Positions 25,420-35,981 are shown, counted from the stretch's first letter. The stretch is DNA of 64,000 bases from Rhizobium sp. R635 (GCF_002211285.1 NZ_LOKX01000034.1:186001-250000), one strand, 5' to 3'. Notes: generated by a model from the letters alone, not told the origin. Numbers and translations are program-made.

Positions 25420-28400
25420 ATGACAGCGCGCCAACGCATCATTCCGGTGAGACGCGAATATAATCGCTGGGTCGCCAACCAGACGCTTGAAGACTATGCG
25501 CTGCGCTTCACCGCGAAGAGCGCCCGGCATTTTTCCTCCGAGCGCATCTCGCAGACGGCGATCGGCGCGATCTCCTTCCTGGCTCTCGAAGCGATCGGCG
25601 CCGCGATCACCCTTTCCTACGGCACCACCAACGCCTTCTACGCGATCATCGTCGCCTCGATCGCCATGCTGGCGATCGGCCTGCCGATCAGCCGATACGC
25701 CATCCGCCATGGCGTCGACATCGATCTTCTGACGCGCGGCGCCGGCTTCGGCTATATCGGCTCGACCATCACCTCGCTGATCTATGCGAGCTTCACCTTC
25801 ATGCTGTTTGCGATCGAGGCATCGATCATGTCCGGCGCATTGGAGCTCACCCTCGGCATTCCGCTCTGGATCGGCTACATCATCAGCGCCGTCATGGTGA
25901 TCCCGCTGGTGACGCATGGCGTGCGGCTGATCAGCAAGTTCCAGCTGATGACCCAGCCCTTCTGGATCGTGCTGAACATCCTGCCCTTCATCTTCATCGC
26001 CTTCATGGACTGGGAAAAGTTCGACCTCTGGCGCGCCTTTGCCGGCGTCCATCATGCTTCGGGTCCGCCCGGCACCGTCGCGGGCTTCGATTTGCTCGAA
26101 TTCGGCGCCGCCTCCGCCGTCATCCTGGCGCTGATGTCGCAGATCGGCGAACAGGCCGATTTCCTGCGCTTCCTGCCGCCGGTCCCGCAGCGCAAATGGC
26201 GCCATCGCCTGGCCGTTTTCCTCGCCGGGCCGGGCTGGGTCATCATCGGCGCACCGAAGCTGCTGGCCGGCTCGTTTCTCGTCGTGCTGACCTTCACCTC
26301 GGGCGTGCCTCTCGACCGTGCCGCCGACCCGGCGCAGATGTATCTGACCGCCTTCGGCTACATGGTTCCCTGGCACAATGCCGCGCTGCTGCTGATGGCC
26401 GCCTTCGTCGTCGTCTCGCAGCTCAAGATCAACGTGATGAACGCCTATGCCGGCTCGCTCGCCTGGTCGAACTTCTTCTCGCGGCTGACCCACAGCCATC
26501 CCGGCCGCGTCATCTGGCTGGTCTTCAACGTCGCGATCGCCCTGCTCCTGATGGAGCTCGGCATCTACCGGCTGCTGGAGGAGACGCTCGGCATCTTCTC
26601 GATCGTCGCCATGGCCTGGCTCTGCACCATCTCGGCCGATCTCTTCATCAACAAGCCGCTCGGGCTGGCGCCCCCCGGCATCGAATTCAAGCGCGCCCAT
26701 CTCTACGACATCAACCCGGTCGGCCTCGGCGCCATGACGCTGTCGGCGACGGTGTCGCTGATCGCCCATTTCGGCGCCCTCGGCGAGACAGCCGCCTCGC
26801 TCGCTCCTTATATTACTCTCGTCATCGCGCTCATCGCCACGCCGGCGCTCGCCTGGGCGACGAAAGGGAAATTCTACCTCGCCCGCAAGCCGCGCCAGAG
26901 CTGGAAGAACCTGACGAACATCACCTGCTCCGTCTGCGAGCATCCCTTCGAGCCGGAGGATATGGCCTGGTGTCCGGCCTATGCCGCACCGATCTGCTCG
27001 CTTTGCTGCTCGCTCGACAGCCGCTGCCATGACATGTGCAAGCCGGCGGCCCGCTTCAACGCCCAGGTCGGCACCGTCGCCAGGACGCTGCTGCCGGAAA
27101 GCGTGGTCGGCAAGCTGACAACGCGCCTGGGCCGCTACGGCATCGCCGTCGCCCTGGCGCTGACCGCCATCGGCGCGATCCTGGCGATGATCGCCCATCA
27201 GGTCGCCTCCGCCTCTCCCGAGACGGCGGAGGTGGTCAATCGCACCATCCTCATCGTCTTCTTCGTCTTCTCGGTGATTTCAGGTGTGGTCTGCTGGTTC
27301 TATGTGCTCGCCCATGACAGCCGCGTCGTCGCCGAGGAAGAATCCTCGCGCCAGAACACGCTGCTGCTCAAGGAAATCGCCGCCCATAAGAAGACCGACA
27401 CTGCCCTGCAGAACGCCAAGGAGACGGCCGAGGCCGCCAACCGCGCCAAGAGCCGCTATGTCGTCGGCCTCAGCCATGAACTGCGCACACCGCTGAATGC
27501 CGTGCTCGGCTACGCCCAGATCCTCGAACGCGACGAGACGATTCCGGCGCCGCGCCAATCCTCGATCAAGGTCATCCGCCGATCCGCCGAACATCTCTCC
27601 GGCCTGATCGACGGCCTGCTCGACATTTCCAAGATCGAGGCCGGCCGGCTGCAGGTCTATTCCAACGAGATCAACATCCAGGACTTCCTCGACCAGATCG
27701 TCGAGCTTTTCCGCCCGCAGGCGCAGGCCAAGGGGATTGCCTTCATCCATCAGCGCTCACCGGCCTTGCCGCAATTCGTCCGCACCGACGAGAAGCGCCT
27801 GCGTCAGATCCTCGTCAACCTGCTCTCCAACGCCATCAAATTCACCGACGAGGGCAGCGTCACCTTCGATGTCGGCTATCGCAGCCAGGTGGCGACCTTC
27901 ACCGTCGCCGACACCGGCCGCGGCATCGCCGAGAAGGACCTGACGCGCATCTACGAGCCTTTCCAGCGCGGCGAGGCAGACAGCGTGCGGCCGATGCCGG
28001 GCCTCGGTCTCGGCCTCACCATCACCCGGCTTCTGACCAATACGCTCGGCGGTGAGATTGCGGTTTCGAGCACCAAGGACGAAGGCTCGACCTTCCGTGT
28101 GCGGCTGATGCTGTCCGCCGTCATGCGCGCCGCCGCCCCGCCGCAGGAAAAGCGCATCGTCGGTTACGACGGCCCACGCCGCACGATCGTCGTCGTCGAC
28201 GACAACGAGGATCACCGCGAGATGATGCGGGAAATCCTGGCGCCGCTCGATTTCATCGTGCTGACGGCGGCAGGCGGCACCGAATGCCTGACGCTGATCG
28301 ACGGCATCATGCCCGATCTTTTCCTCGTCGATATCCTGATGCCCGGCATGAGCGGCTGGCAGCTCGTCTCGCGCCTGCGGGAAGCCGGCCAGACGGCGCC

Positions 28401-28803
28401 GGTGCTGATGCTTTCCGCCAATATCGGCGATGCGACGGTTTTGAGTGACAGCGACGACAGCCATAATGACGCGATCGGCAAACCCGTCGACATCCGCCGG
28501 CTGCGCGACAAGCTCGCCTTGCATCTCGGCCTGAACTGGGTCTATGCCGATGACGCCCCCGCCCCTCCAGCAAAAACCGAGGCGCCGATGCTGAGCCCGG
28601 GTGCCGCCCATGTGCAGGAATTGCTGCGGCTCGGCGAGATCGGTTACATCAGGGGCATCGACGCCAAGCTTTCGGACCTTGCCAAGGTGGAGGCAAATCG
28701 GCCATTCACCGAGGCTCTTCGACCCTATGTCGCCGCCTTCGATCTGGCCGGCTTCATGACCTTCCTGCACGACTTCGACGAAAAGGTGGAATCCATTGGC
28801 TGA
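25420..28803 (+). CDS. NCS1-type permease fused to a hybrid histidine kinase (transporter-sensor)
   Basis: This 1127-residue membrane kinase has an unusual sensor. Residues about 40-485 are a 10-12 TM module like purine/cytosine (NCS1) permeases (AIGAISFLALEAIGAAITLS; LLTRGAGFGYIGST). Eight cysteines follow at 503, 506, 518, 526, 529, 530, 536 and 540, a probable metal-binding module, then two more TM segments (about 570-640). The H-box SHELRTPLNAVLGYAQ has its phospho-histidine at about 686. The ATPase domain shows NLLSNAIKFTDEGS, DTGRGIAEKD and PGLGLGLTI. The receiver (about 925-1040) has its aspartate at 971 in FLVDILMPGMSGW. The last 80 residues may be an Hpt-like or linker helix. The partner regulator starts inside its 3' end. 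Its ligand could be a purine, pyrimidine or breakdown product, given the urt/ure neighbours. Confidence 0.9.
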   Translation: MTARQRIIPVRREYNRWVANQTLEDYALRFTAKSARHFSSERISQTAIGAISFLALEAIGAAITLSYGTTNAFYAIIVASIAMLAIGLPISRYAIRHGVDIDLLTRGAGFGYIGSTITSLIYASFTFMLFAIEASIMSGALELTLGIPLWIGYIISAVMVIPLVTHGVRLISKFQLMTQPFWIVLNILPFIFIAFMDWEKFDLWRAFAGVHHASGPPGTVAGFDLLEFGAASAVILALMSQIGEQADFLRFLPPVPQRKWRHRLAVFLAGPGWVIIGAPKLLAGSFLVVLTFTSGVPLDRAADPAQMYLTAFGYMVPWHNAALLLMAAFVVVSQLKINVMNAYAGSLAWSNFFSRLTHSHPGRVIWLVFNVAIALLLMELGIYRLLEETLGIFSIVAMAWLCTISADLFINKPLGLAPPGIEFKRAHLYDINPVGLGAMTLSATVSLIAHFGALGETAASLAPYITLVIALIATPALAWATKGKFYLARKPRQSWKNLTNITCSVCEHPFEPEDMAWCPAYAAPICSLCCSLDSRCHDMCKPAARFNAQVGTVARTLLPESVVGKLTTRLGRYGIAVALALTAIGAILAMIAHQVASASPETAEVVNRTILIVFFVFSVISGVVCWFYVLAHDSRVVAEEESSRQNTLLLKEIAAHKKTDTALQNAKETAEAANRAKSRYVVGLSHELRTPLNAVLGYAQILERDETIPAPRQSSIKVIRRSAEHLSGLIDGLLDISKIEAGRLQVYSNEINIQDFLDQIVELFRPQAQAKGIAFIHQRSPALPQFVRTDEKRLRQILVNLLSNAIKFTDEGSVTFDVGYRSQVATFTVADTGRGIAEKDLTRIYEPFQRGEADSVRPMPGLGLGLTITRLLTNTLGGEIAVSSTKDEGSTFRVRLMLSAVMRAAAPPQEKRIVGYDGPRRTIVVVDDNEDHREMMREILAPLDFIVLTAAGGTECLTLIDGIMPDLFLVDILMPGMSGWQLVSRLREAGQTAPVLMLSANIGDATVLSDSDDSHNDAIGKPVDIRRLRDKLALHLGLNWVYADDAPAPPAKTEAPMLSPGAAHVQELLRLGEIGYIRGIDAKLSDLAKVEANRPFTEALRPYVAAFDLAGFMTFLHDFDEKVESIG

Positions 28804-29713
28804 GCCGGCCCTCCCTCGCGACATCGTTCTGCTCGTCGACGACTCGCCGGAGGCGCTGGGTTTCCTGACCGATGCGCTCGAACAGTCCGGCTTCTCCGTG
28901 CTGATCGCCACGTCGGGCACGGCAGCACTTGGCATCGTCGAGCGGATCACGCCCGATCTCATTCTGCTCGACGCCGTCATGCCCGCCATGGACGGCTTCG
29001 AGACCTGCCGCAGGCTGAAGGCGAATGCCGCCGTCGCCCAAGTGCCGGTCATCTTCATGACCGGCCTGACGGAGACCGAGCATGTCGTGCATGCGTTGGA
29101 ATCCGGCGGTGTCGATTACCTCAGCAAGCCGATCAACATCGACGAACTGCGCGCGCGCATCCGCGTTCACCTGCGCAATGCCCGCTCGACCCAGAGCGCC
29201 CGCGTCGCGCTCGACGCCGCCGGCCGCCACCTGCTTGCGGTCAAGGGCGACGGCGCTATCCACTGGTCGACGCCGCAGGCGACACGGCTGGTCAACGCCG
29301 CCATGGGCAGCGACGACGGCATGGAGATCGTCGTCCGCCATATCGCCGGCTGGATGCGCGACCGTATGGCAGCGGCGCGCGACGGCATCATCTCGATCAC
29401 CCATGCCGGCCAGGCGGCGCTCCAACTCGCCTTCCTCGGCGCGATCGGCCCGGACGAATATCTCTTCCGCCTTACCGCCGCCAGCCAGCGCAGCGACGAC
29501 GAGGTGCTGCGCCAGCGCTTCTCGCTCACCCAACGGGAATCCGAAGTGCTGCTCTGGATCGCCAAGGGCAAAGCCAACCGCGATATCGGCGAAATACTGG
29601 GACTGTCGGCGCGCACCGTGAACAAGCACCTCGAGCAGATCTACGTGAAGCTCGGCGTCGAAAACCGGGCGTCAGCCGCGGTGAAGGCGACGCATGTTCT
29701 GCATGAGATGTGA
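28796..29713 (+). CDS. REC-LuxR response regulator, partner of the permease-kinase
   Basis: The 305-residue regulator uses a TTG start at 28796 that overlaps the kinase stop by 8 bases, so translation is coupled. The receiver is at residues 10-130: VLLVDDSPE-type acid pocket (IVLLVDDSPEALGF), phospho-aspartate in LILLDAVMPAMDGFE near 57, and the lysine in YLSKPINIDEL near 110. A middle segment (about 135-235) is not assigned. The LuxR helix-turn-helix is at 240-300: LTQRESEVLLWIAKGKANRD and LGLSARTVNKHLEQIYVKLG. It should turn the kinase signal into transcription. Targets are unknown, with urt/ure the natural candidates. Confidence 0.93.
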   Translation: MAEPALPRDIVLLVDDSPEALGFLTDALEQSGFSVLIATSGTAALGIVERITPDLILLDAVMPAMDGFETCRRLKANAAVAQVPVIFMTGLTETEHVVHALESGGVDYLSKPINIDELRARIRVHLRNARSTQSARVALDAAGRHLLAVKGDGAIHWSTPQATRLVNAAMGSDDGMEIVVRHIAGWMRDRMAAARDGIISITHAGQAALQLAFLGAIGPDEYLFRLTAASQRSDDEVLRQRFSLTQRESEVLLWIAKGKANRDIGEILGLSARTVNKHLEQIYVKLGVENRASAAVKATHVLHEM

Positions 29714-29838
29714 GGGATAGCGGAAGATCTTCCGTGGTTCGCGTCACCTCCGCCGCACGGCCGACATCAGGCAGCGGAATCCACTTGGCCATCCGTGTAA
29801 GCCGGCGCCGTCTCACCGCGCGGTGGTGAAGTGCCGCC

Positions 29839-29868
29839 AAAAAAGAAGCCCGGTCGAAACCGGGCTTC
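29839..29868 (-). terminator. Terminator of the livJ transcript
   Basis: On the minus strand GAAGCCCGG-N6-CCGGGCTTC is followed by TTTTTT. It lies 31 bases after the livJ stop. The interval 29714-29838 after the response regulator shows nothing else. Confidence 0.85.
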
Positions 29869-29899
29869 AATGATCATATTCCTGGAAAGGAAGTAAGGC

Positions 29900-31021
29900 T
29901 TACATGCCCTGCGGGACGTAGGTGTACTTGCCGTCCGCGCCCTTCTTCCATTCGTACATGATGTAACCAGGAATCTTCGGGTCGCCCTTTTCGTCGAACG
30001 AGATGTCGCCGAGAACGGTCGGGAACGGACCCTTTTCCTTCATGGCCGCAGCAACGGCTTCAGGATCGAGCGAACCGGCAGCCTTGGCGGCACCGGCGAT
30101 CGCCTGCATCGCAGCGTAGGAATAGAGCGTGTAGGCTTCAGGATTGAAACCGGCGGCCTTGAACTTTTCGACGAGTTCCTTGTTGGCCGGGTTCAGCGTC
30201 GGATCGGGGCCGAAGGTGTTCAGCGTGCCGGCAACGGCGTCGCCGGCGATCGATGCCAGTTCGTTCGAAACGATGCCATCGCCCGAAACCAGCGTTGCCT
30301 TCAGGCCCTGGTCGGCAGCCTGACGGATGATGAGGCCGGCTTCGGTGTGCAGGCCGCCCCAATAGATGATCGAGACGCCGGCTTCCTTCATCTTGGCGAT
30401 GAGGGCCGAGAAGTCCTTGTCGCCGACATTGATGCCTTCGTACATGGCTTCCGTGAGACCAGCGGCATTCATGGCCTTCTTGGTTTCGTCGGCAAGGCCC
30501 TGACCGTAGGGGGTCTTGTCATGAACGACGGCGATCTTCGCGTCCTTGAAGTGGTCGGCAAGATACTTGCCGGCAATGGCGCCCTGCTGGTCGTCACGGC
30601 CGCAGGTGCGGAACGTGTTCCAGAGGCCGCGCTCGGTGAACTTCGGGTTGGTAGCGGCCGGGGTGATTTCGAGAATGCCGTTTTCGGCATAAACTTCCGA
30701 AGCCGGGATGGAAACGCCCGAGTTGAAGTGACCGATGACGAACTTGACGCCGTCGGCAACGAATTTGTTAGCGACCGAAATACCCTGCTTCGGGTCGGAG
30801 ACGTCGTCGCCGAGCTCGATCTTGATCTGCTCGCCGTTGATGCCGCCAGCAGCGTTGATGTCGGCGGCCGCCTGCTCGGCGCCCTTCTGAAGCTGAGCGC
30901 CGAAAGCGGCGTTCGGGCCGGTCAGCGGACCAGCGACAGCGATGAGGACGTCGGCCCAAGCGTTGCCGCTGAAGGCGACCATCGCCGTCAGAGCCACTGC
31001 CGACAGAAGAGACTTCTTCAT
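29900..31021 (-). CDS. livJ: Branched-chain amino acid ABC transporter substrate-binding protein (LivJ/BraC)
   Basis: The periplasmic receptor, 373 residues, has a signal peptide at 1-23 (ending SGNAWA). The type I binding-protein opening is VLIAVAGPLTGPNAAFGAQL, then DDVSDPKQGISVANKFV, VIGHFNSGVSIPASEVY and, later, YTLYSYAAMQAIAGAAKAAG. It is the last gene of the liv cluster, 120 bases after the small membrane protein gene, and ends at a strong terminator. In Rhizobium leguminosarum the equivalent Bra system takes up a wide range of amino acids. That this is the same system is inference from gene order. Confidence 0.93.
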   Translation of the reverse strand: MKKSLLSAVALTAMVAFSGNAWADVLIAVAGPLTGPNAAFGAQLQKGAEQAAADINAAGGINGEQIKIELGDDVSDPKQGISVANKFVADGVKFVIGHFNSGVSIPASEVYAENGILEITPAATNPKFTERGLWNTFRTCGRDDQQGAIAGKYLADHFKDAKIAVVHDKTPYGQGLADETKKAMNAAGLTEAMYEGINVGDKDFSALIAKMKEAGVSIIYWGGLHTEAGLIIRQAADQGLKATLVSGDGIVSNELASIAGDAVAGTLNTFGPDPTLNPANKELVEKFKAAGFNPEAYTLYSYAAMQAIAGAAKAAGSLDPEAVAAAMKEKGPFPTVLGDISFDEKGDPKIPGYIMYEWKKGADGKYTYVPQGM

Positions 31022-31141
31022 ATTGTTACTCCCAATTTTTGGGCGGGTTCCGGTCCAAGACCCGGCGCATTACCCACCATTGACTGCGCCAGGAAAGCTG
31101 TTCCACTCTGAAGGCAATTCATGCCTAGTTTCAACGGACTG

Positions 31142-31495
31142 TCAATGTTTGTCCTTCCACGAAAACGCGGAAGTTTTTTCGTACAGCCAGTAATAGTTGT
31201 TGACCATCTGATTGGTGCGGCGAAAGCGGAAGCCGGCGGTCGAGAAGACCAGCAGCGTCACGAAATCGATGGCATAATAGAGGGTGCTGAGCATCGGCCC
31301 ATTGAACAGGGCGTGGTGCAGAAACTGCATCGCCCAGGCCAAGAGGAAGGTGTAGGCGACGACCAGCGGATAATTGTTCCAGCCGTCCGCAACCGCCTTG
31401 CCGGCCCGCCAGGCGGTCCAGAAGCCGATGAGCACGACGAGAGCACGAATGATCACTCGCACGCCGTCGTCACTTTCGAAGAAAAGTCCCTGCAT
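31142..31495 (-). CDS. Small membrane protein of the liv operon (DUF6867-like)
   Basis: The 117-residue protein has three predicted TM segments (about 12-32, 45-65 and 72-92) and a basic, aromatic C-terminus (FRFRRTNQMVNNYYWLYEKT). It lies between livF (20-base gap) and livJ on the same strand. The position is typical of rhizobial liv/bra clusters and the family name is from memory. The function is unknown. It could be an accessory subunit of the permease. Confidence 0.75.
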   Translation of the reverse strand: MQGLFFESDDGVRVIIRALVVLIGFWTAWRAGKAVADGWNNYPLVVAYTFLLAWAMQFLHHALFNGPMLSTLYYAIDFVTLLVFSTAGFRFRRTNQMVNNYYWLYEKTSAFSWKDKH

Positions 31496-31514
31496 ATCAA
31501 ACTCCTCCTTCGAC

Positions 31515-32258
31515 CTAGTGTCTTCCGCCTTCGAGATAGGCGGCGCGGACTTCCGGATTGGCGAGCAGTTCCTTACCGGAGCCGCTCATCGTCACCTTGC
31601 CGTTCACCATCACATAAGCGCGATGCGAAAGCCTCAAGGCGGCGAATGCGTTCTGCTCGACGAGGAATACGGTGAGCCCTTCCTGTTCGTTGAGCTTTCG
31701 GATCGCCTCGAAAATGCCCTTGACGATCAGCGGCGCAAGGCCGAGCGAGGGTTCGTCGAGAAGCAGCAGCTTCGGGCGGGCCATCAGCGCGCGGCCGATC
31801 GACAGCATCTGCTGCTCGCCGCCCGAAAGCGTTCCGCCGCGCTGGGCGTGGCGTTCCTTGAGACGCGGGAAGAGCGTGAAGATCTTTTCGACGTCCTCGG
31901 CAAAATATTTGAGGTTGTCGAGGCCCGCGCCCATCTGGAGGTTTTCCATGACCGTCATGCGCGGGAAGATGCGGCGCCCTTCCGGCGACTGCGCGATGCG
32001 CAGACGGGCGATTTCGTGGGTCGGCAGCTTGGTGATGTCGCGGCCCTCGAAGACGACGGAGCCGGTGCGGGCCTGCGGGCTGCCGCAGATCGTCATCATC
32101 AGCGTCGACTTGCCGGCGCCGTTGGCGCCGATCAGGCTGACGATTTCGCCCTTGTTGACCTCGACATCGATGCCGGCCAGCGCGCGAATGTTGCCATAAT
32201 AGGTTTCGACGCCATTCACCTGAAGGAGCGGTTGACCCGTCATTACTGCATCGCCCAT
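31515..32258 (-). CDS. livF: Branched-chain amino acid ABC transporter ATPase LivF
   Basis: A 247-residue ATPase. Walker A is GANGAGKST (near 39-47), the signature LSGGEQQMLSIGRALM (near 139-154) and Walker B PKLLLLDEPSLGLAP (near 157-171). Its ATG shares a base with the livG stop (TGATG), so they are translationally coupled. Confidence 0.95.
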   Translation of the reverse strand: MGDAVMTGQPLLQVNGVETYYGNIRALAGIDVEVNKGEIVSLIGANGAGKSTLMMTICGSPQARTGSVVFEGRDITKLPTHEIARLRIAQSPEGRRIFPRMTVMENLQMGAGLDNLKYFAEDVEKIFTLFPRLKERHAQRGGTLSGGEQQMLSIGRALMARPKLLLLDEPSLGLAPLIVKGIFEAIRKLNEQEGLTVFLVEQNAFAALRLSHRAYVMVNGKVTMSGSGKELLANPEVRAAYLEGGRH

Positions 32259-33136
32259 CAGTTTGCGCCTCCTTCGAGCTGCTCGACGGTTGCGATCACC
32301 TCTTCCACTTCCTCATCCTCGACGCCGAGATAGGCCGCGATGACCTTCGGATCGTTTTTCACATGATCTGGCGTGCCATCCGAAATCTTCTGCCCGTATT
32401 CGAGGACGACGACGTGGTCGGAGATTTCCATGACCACCGACATGTCGTGCTCGATGAGCAGGATGGATGTTCCGGTTTCGGCGCGAATGCTTTGCAGAAG
32501 CTCATTGAGCTTGGCCGATTCCCGCGGGTTGAGACCCGCGGCCGGCTCGTCCAGGCATAGCAATTCCGGCCCGGTGCACATGGCGCGCGCAATTTCCAGA
32601 CGCCGCTGGGCGCCGTAAGGCAGATCGCCTGCCGGATCGTCGGCACGGTCGATCAATTCGGCCTTTTCAAGCCAATGACGCGCGAGTTCGACTGCGCCTG
32701 CGGCCTCCCGCTTGTAAGGACCGATGCCGAGGAGGCCGAGGATGGTAAAGCCCGATGCCTGCATCAGCTTGTTGTGCTGGGCGACGAGCAGATTTTCGAG
32801 AACCGTCAGGCCGGAGAACAGCCGGATGTTCTGGAAGGTGCGCGCCACCTTCGCTTCCTTGGTGATACGAAAGTCCGGCAGACGCTCCAGCAGATACTGC
32901 TTGCCGCTCTTCTGGTTGAGCGTGATCATGCCCATCGTCGGCTTGTAGAAGCCGGTGATGCAGTTGAAGATGGTGGTTTTACCGGCGCCGTTCGGGCCGA
33001 TCAGCGCGGTGATATCGCCGCGCTTGGCCTCGAAAGAGAAGTCGTTGATGGCCATCAGGCCGCCGAACTTCATCGACAGGTGCTCGACTTTGAGAAGCGT
33101 GTCGCTCGACATCGCGTTGGTAACGGGGCTCATCAA
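32258..33136 (-). CDS. livG: Branched-chain amino acid ABC transporter ATPase LivG
   Basis: A 292-residue ATPase. Walker A is GPNGAGKTT (near 47-55), Walker B ELLCLDEPAAGLNPR near 185-199, with the family's long insert before the signature region (LPYGAQRRLEIARAM). It overlaps livM by 4 bases (ATGA). An internal ATG eight codons in could also serve as start. The last 20 residues are an acidic tail. Confidence 0.95.
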   Translation of the reverse strand: MMSPVTNAMSSDTLLKVEHLSMKFGGLMAINDFSFEAKRGDITALIGPNGAGKTTIFNCITGFYKPTMGMITLNQKSGKQYLLERLPDFRITKEAKVARTFQNIRLFSGLTVLENLLVAQHNKLMQASGFTILGLLGIGPYKREAAGAVELARHWLEKAELIDRADDPAGDLPYGAQRRLEIARAMCTGPELLCLDEPAAGLNPRESAKLNELLQSIRAETGTSILLIEHDMSVVMEISDHVVVLEYGQKISDGTPDHVKNDPKVIAAYLGVEDEEVEEVIATVEQLEGGAN

Positions 33137-34524
33137 CCGTGGCCCTCCTTGGTAAAGCTTCCGGATACCGCCTTACGCTCCTTGAGGAAGGCGGTCGGTT
33201 CACGCGAGCCGACAAAACCGCGCGGCTTGAACAGCATGACGACGACCATAGCGAGGCCGAAAAGCAGCATGCGGTAGAGTTCCGGCGTAAAGTCAGGCCC
33301 GAAGATCTCTTTCAGGAAATCCATTTCGCGTAGCGCCTCGGTGCCGCCGACCATGACGATCGCAGCGATCGCGATCCCGGTCAGCGAGCCCATGCCGCCA
33401 AGAACGACGATGGCGAGAATGACGGCCGATTCCAGGAAGACGAAGGATTCCGGCGAAACGAAGCCCTGGCGCGCTGCGAAGAACGAGCCGGCGAAGCCGC
33501 CGAACATAGCCCCCGTCGCGAAGGCGGTGAGCTTGGTCGTCACGGTGTTGATACCGAGCGAACGGCAGGCAATTTCATCTTCGCGCAACGCTTCCCAGGC
33601 ACGGCCGATCGGCATCCGGCGCAGACGGATGGTGACGTAAGCCGTCAGCATGCAGAGCGCCAGAATGAGATAGAACAGGAAGATCTTGTAATAGGCAGAA
33701 GACATCGGCAGGTGGAAGAGCTTGGCAAAGCCACCGGCCGTCGCATCGAAGGGAATGCCGAAAAGCGTCGCCTTGGGAATGCTCGAGATCCCGAACGTTC
33801 CCTTGGTGACATCTGTCCAGTTGATGAGGACAAGACGGATGATTTCACCGAAGGCAAGCGTCACGATGGCGAGGTAATCGCCGCGCAGGCGCAGGACCGG
33901 GAAGCCGAGGATGACGCCCCAGAGCGCGGCGAAGATACCGGAAAGCGGCAGCAGCACCCAGAAGGACAGGCCGAAATAGCTCGACAGCAGTGCATAGGAA
34001 TAAGCGCCGACGGCATAGAAGGCGACGTAACCGAGATCGAGCAGGCCGGCGAGGCCCACGACGATGTTCAGCCCCCAGGCAAGCATCACGTAAATCAGGA
34101 TCTGGATCCCGAAATTGTCGACCCACTTCAGCGAACCCTGGGCACCGACGAGCGCCACGATCACGACAGGATAAAGCACCAGCGCGAGCAACGCGAACTT
34201 CAGGAAATGCTGATGGAAGAAGTTCTTCTCGGTCGAGAGGGGAAGATCGCCCTCTCGCGCCTTGCTGAGCTTGCGGCGGTCGATATTCGGCTTGATGAAG
34301 ACGACCATCACGAACCGGCCGACCGCAGCGACGGCGACGAAGATCGCAAGCAGTCCCCAGCGCTGGACGATGATCAGCTCGTTATTGATGTTCTGGTCGG
34401 TCTTGAGGCCGACATAGAGAACGAACATGCCGAGCGACAGGAGAGCGGCAAAAAGCGCTTCCATAAGACCTTTGCGGACAAGCCCGGCGTCGAGCTCGCC
34501 TGCAGAATTCTCGATGTTTGCCAT
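33133..34524 (-). CDS. livM: Branched-chain amino acid ABC transporter permease LivM
   Basis: A 463-residue permease with about 10 TM segments. An N-terminal extension (residues 1-115) carries two to three TM helices and a charged loop. The core motif is GLNIVVGLAGLLDLGYVAFYAVGAYSYAL (about 157-185) and the EAA-like region AVILAIVVLGGMGSLTGIAIAAIV. It starts 4 bases after the livH stop. Confidence 0.95.
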   Translation of the reverse strand: MANIENSAGELDAGLVRKGLMEALFAALLSLGMFVLYVGLKTDQNINNELIIVQRWGLLAIFVAVAAVGRFVMVVFIKPNIDRRKLSKAREGDLPLSTEKNFFHQHFLKFALLALVLYPVVIVALVGAQGSLKWVDNFGIQILIYVMLAWGLNIVVGLAGLLDLGYVAFYAVGAYSYALLSSYFGLSFWVLLPLSGIFAALWGVILGFPVLRLRGDYLAIVTLAFGEIIRLVLINWTDVTKGTFGISSIPKATLFGIPFDATAGGFAKLFHLPMSSAYYKIFLFYLILALCMLTAYVTIRLRRMPIGRAWEALREDEIACRSLGINTVTTKLTAFATGAMFGGFAGSFFAARQGFVSPESFVFLESAVILAIVVLGGMGSLTGIAIAAIVMVGGTEALREMDFLKEIFGPDFTPELYRMLLFGLAMVVVMLFKPRGFVGSREPTAFLKERKAVSGSFTKEGHG

Positions 34525-34528
34525 GACG

Positions 34529-35431
<903 letters not shown>

Positions 35432-35981
35432 ATGTCGTTTTCCCCTGGATGCGAGCGGAAAATGCTGCATCTCTTTTTGGTTCTTCAGTTGCCCGTTTCA
35501 GGCAACCTCATAAGCCGCATGCATACCGGTTTCGTTGAAAATGTGAAGACAAAAAGGATTTACTCCGCCAGATTCTTGCTGAAACAGGTCGACATGGCGC
35601 ATTTTGGATCAAAATCCACAGAAAAACAGCAAAGTTGGGCGTATTTTTAGCCAGAAACGACCACCGGATTAACCGTTTCGAAAAGTCGCCGCTGATTCCA
35701 CCGCCAGTCTACTGCGTAAGCTATTCCACTGAATTGGAAGATGGCGCAAATTCAGACCCTGCAGCCGCGACTTTTGCGAATGCCATTTCACGAGCAAATG
35801 CCGGCCATCTTCGTCTGACAAGACTGGGATCTTATGGTAGCATCGTGGGTGCGTGAGTGGGGATGCGGAGCGCGACGGGAAACACCATATAAACGACTGG
35901 CAAGTATATGGTGTGACAGGGATGGTTTGCGGACGAGCGACAGCGGGGTGCTCGGCCCGCGCGGCAAACGGCAAAAGGACA
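35432..35981. promoter_or_regulatory. Divergent control region between livH and the CysQ-like gene
   Basis: These 550 bases hold no convincing gene. The half nearest livH is AT-rich and contains the palindrome ATTTTG-GAT-CAAAAT at 35601-35615, about 170 bases before the livH start. An Lrp- or PII-type regulator binding there is plausible for an amino acid importer but not shown. The half nearest cysQ (35700-35980) is average in composition with no site I can name. Confidence 0.4.
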
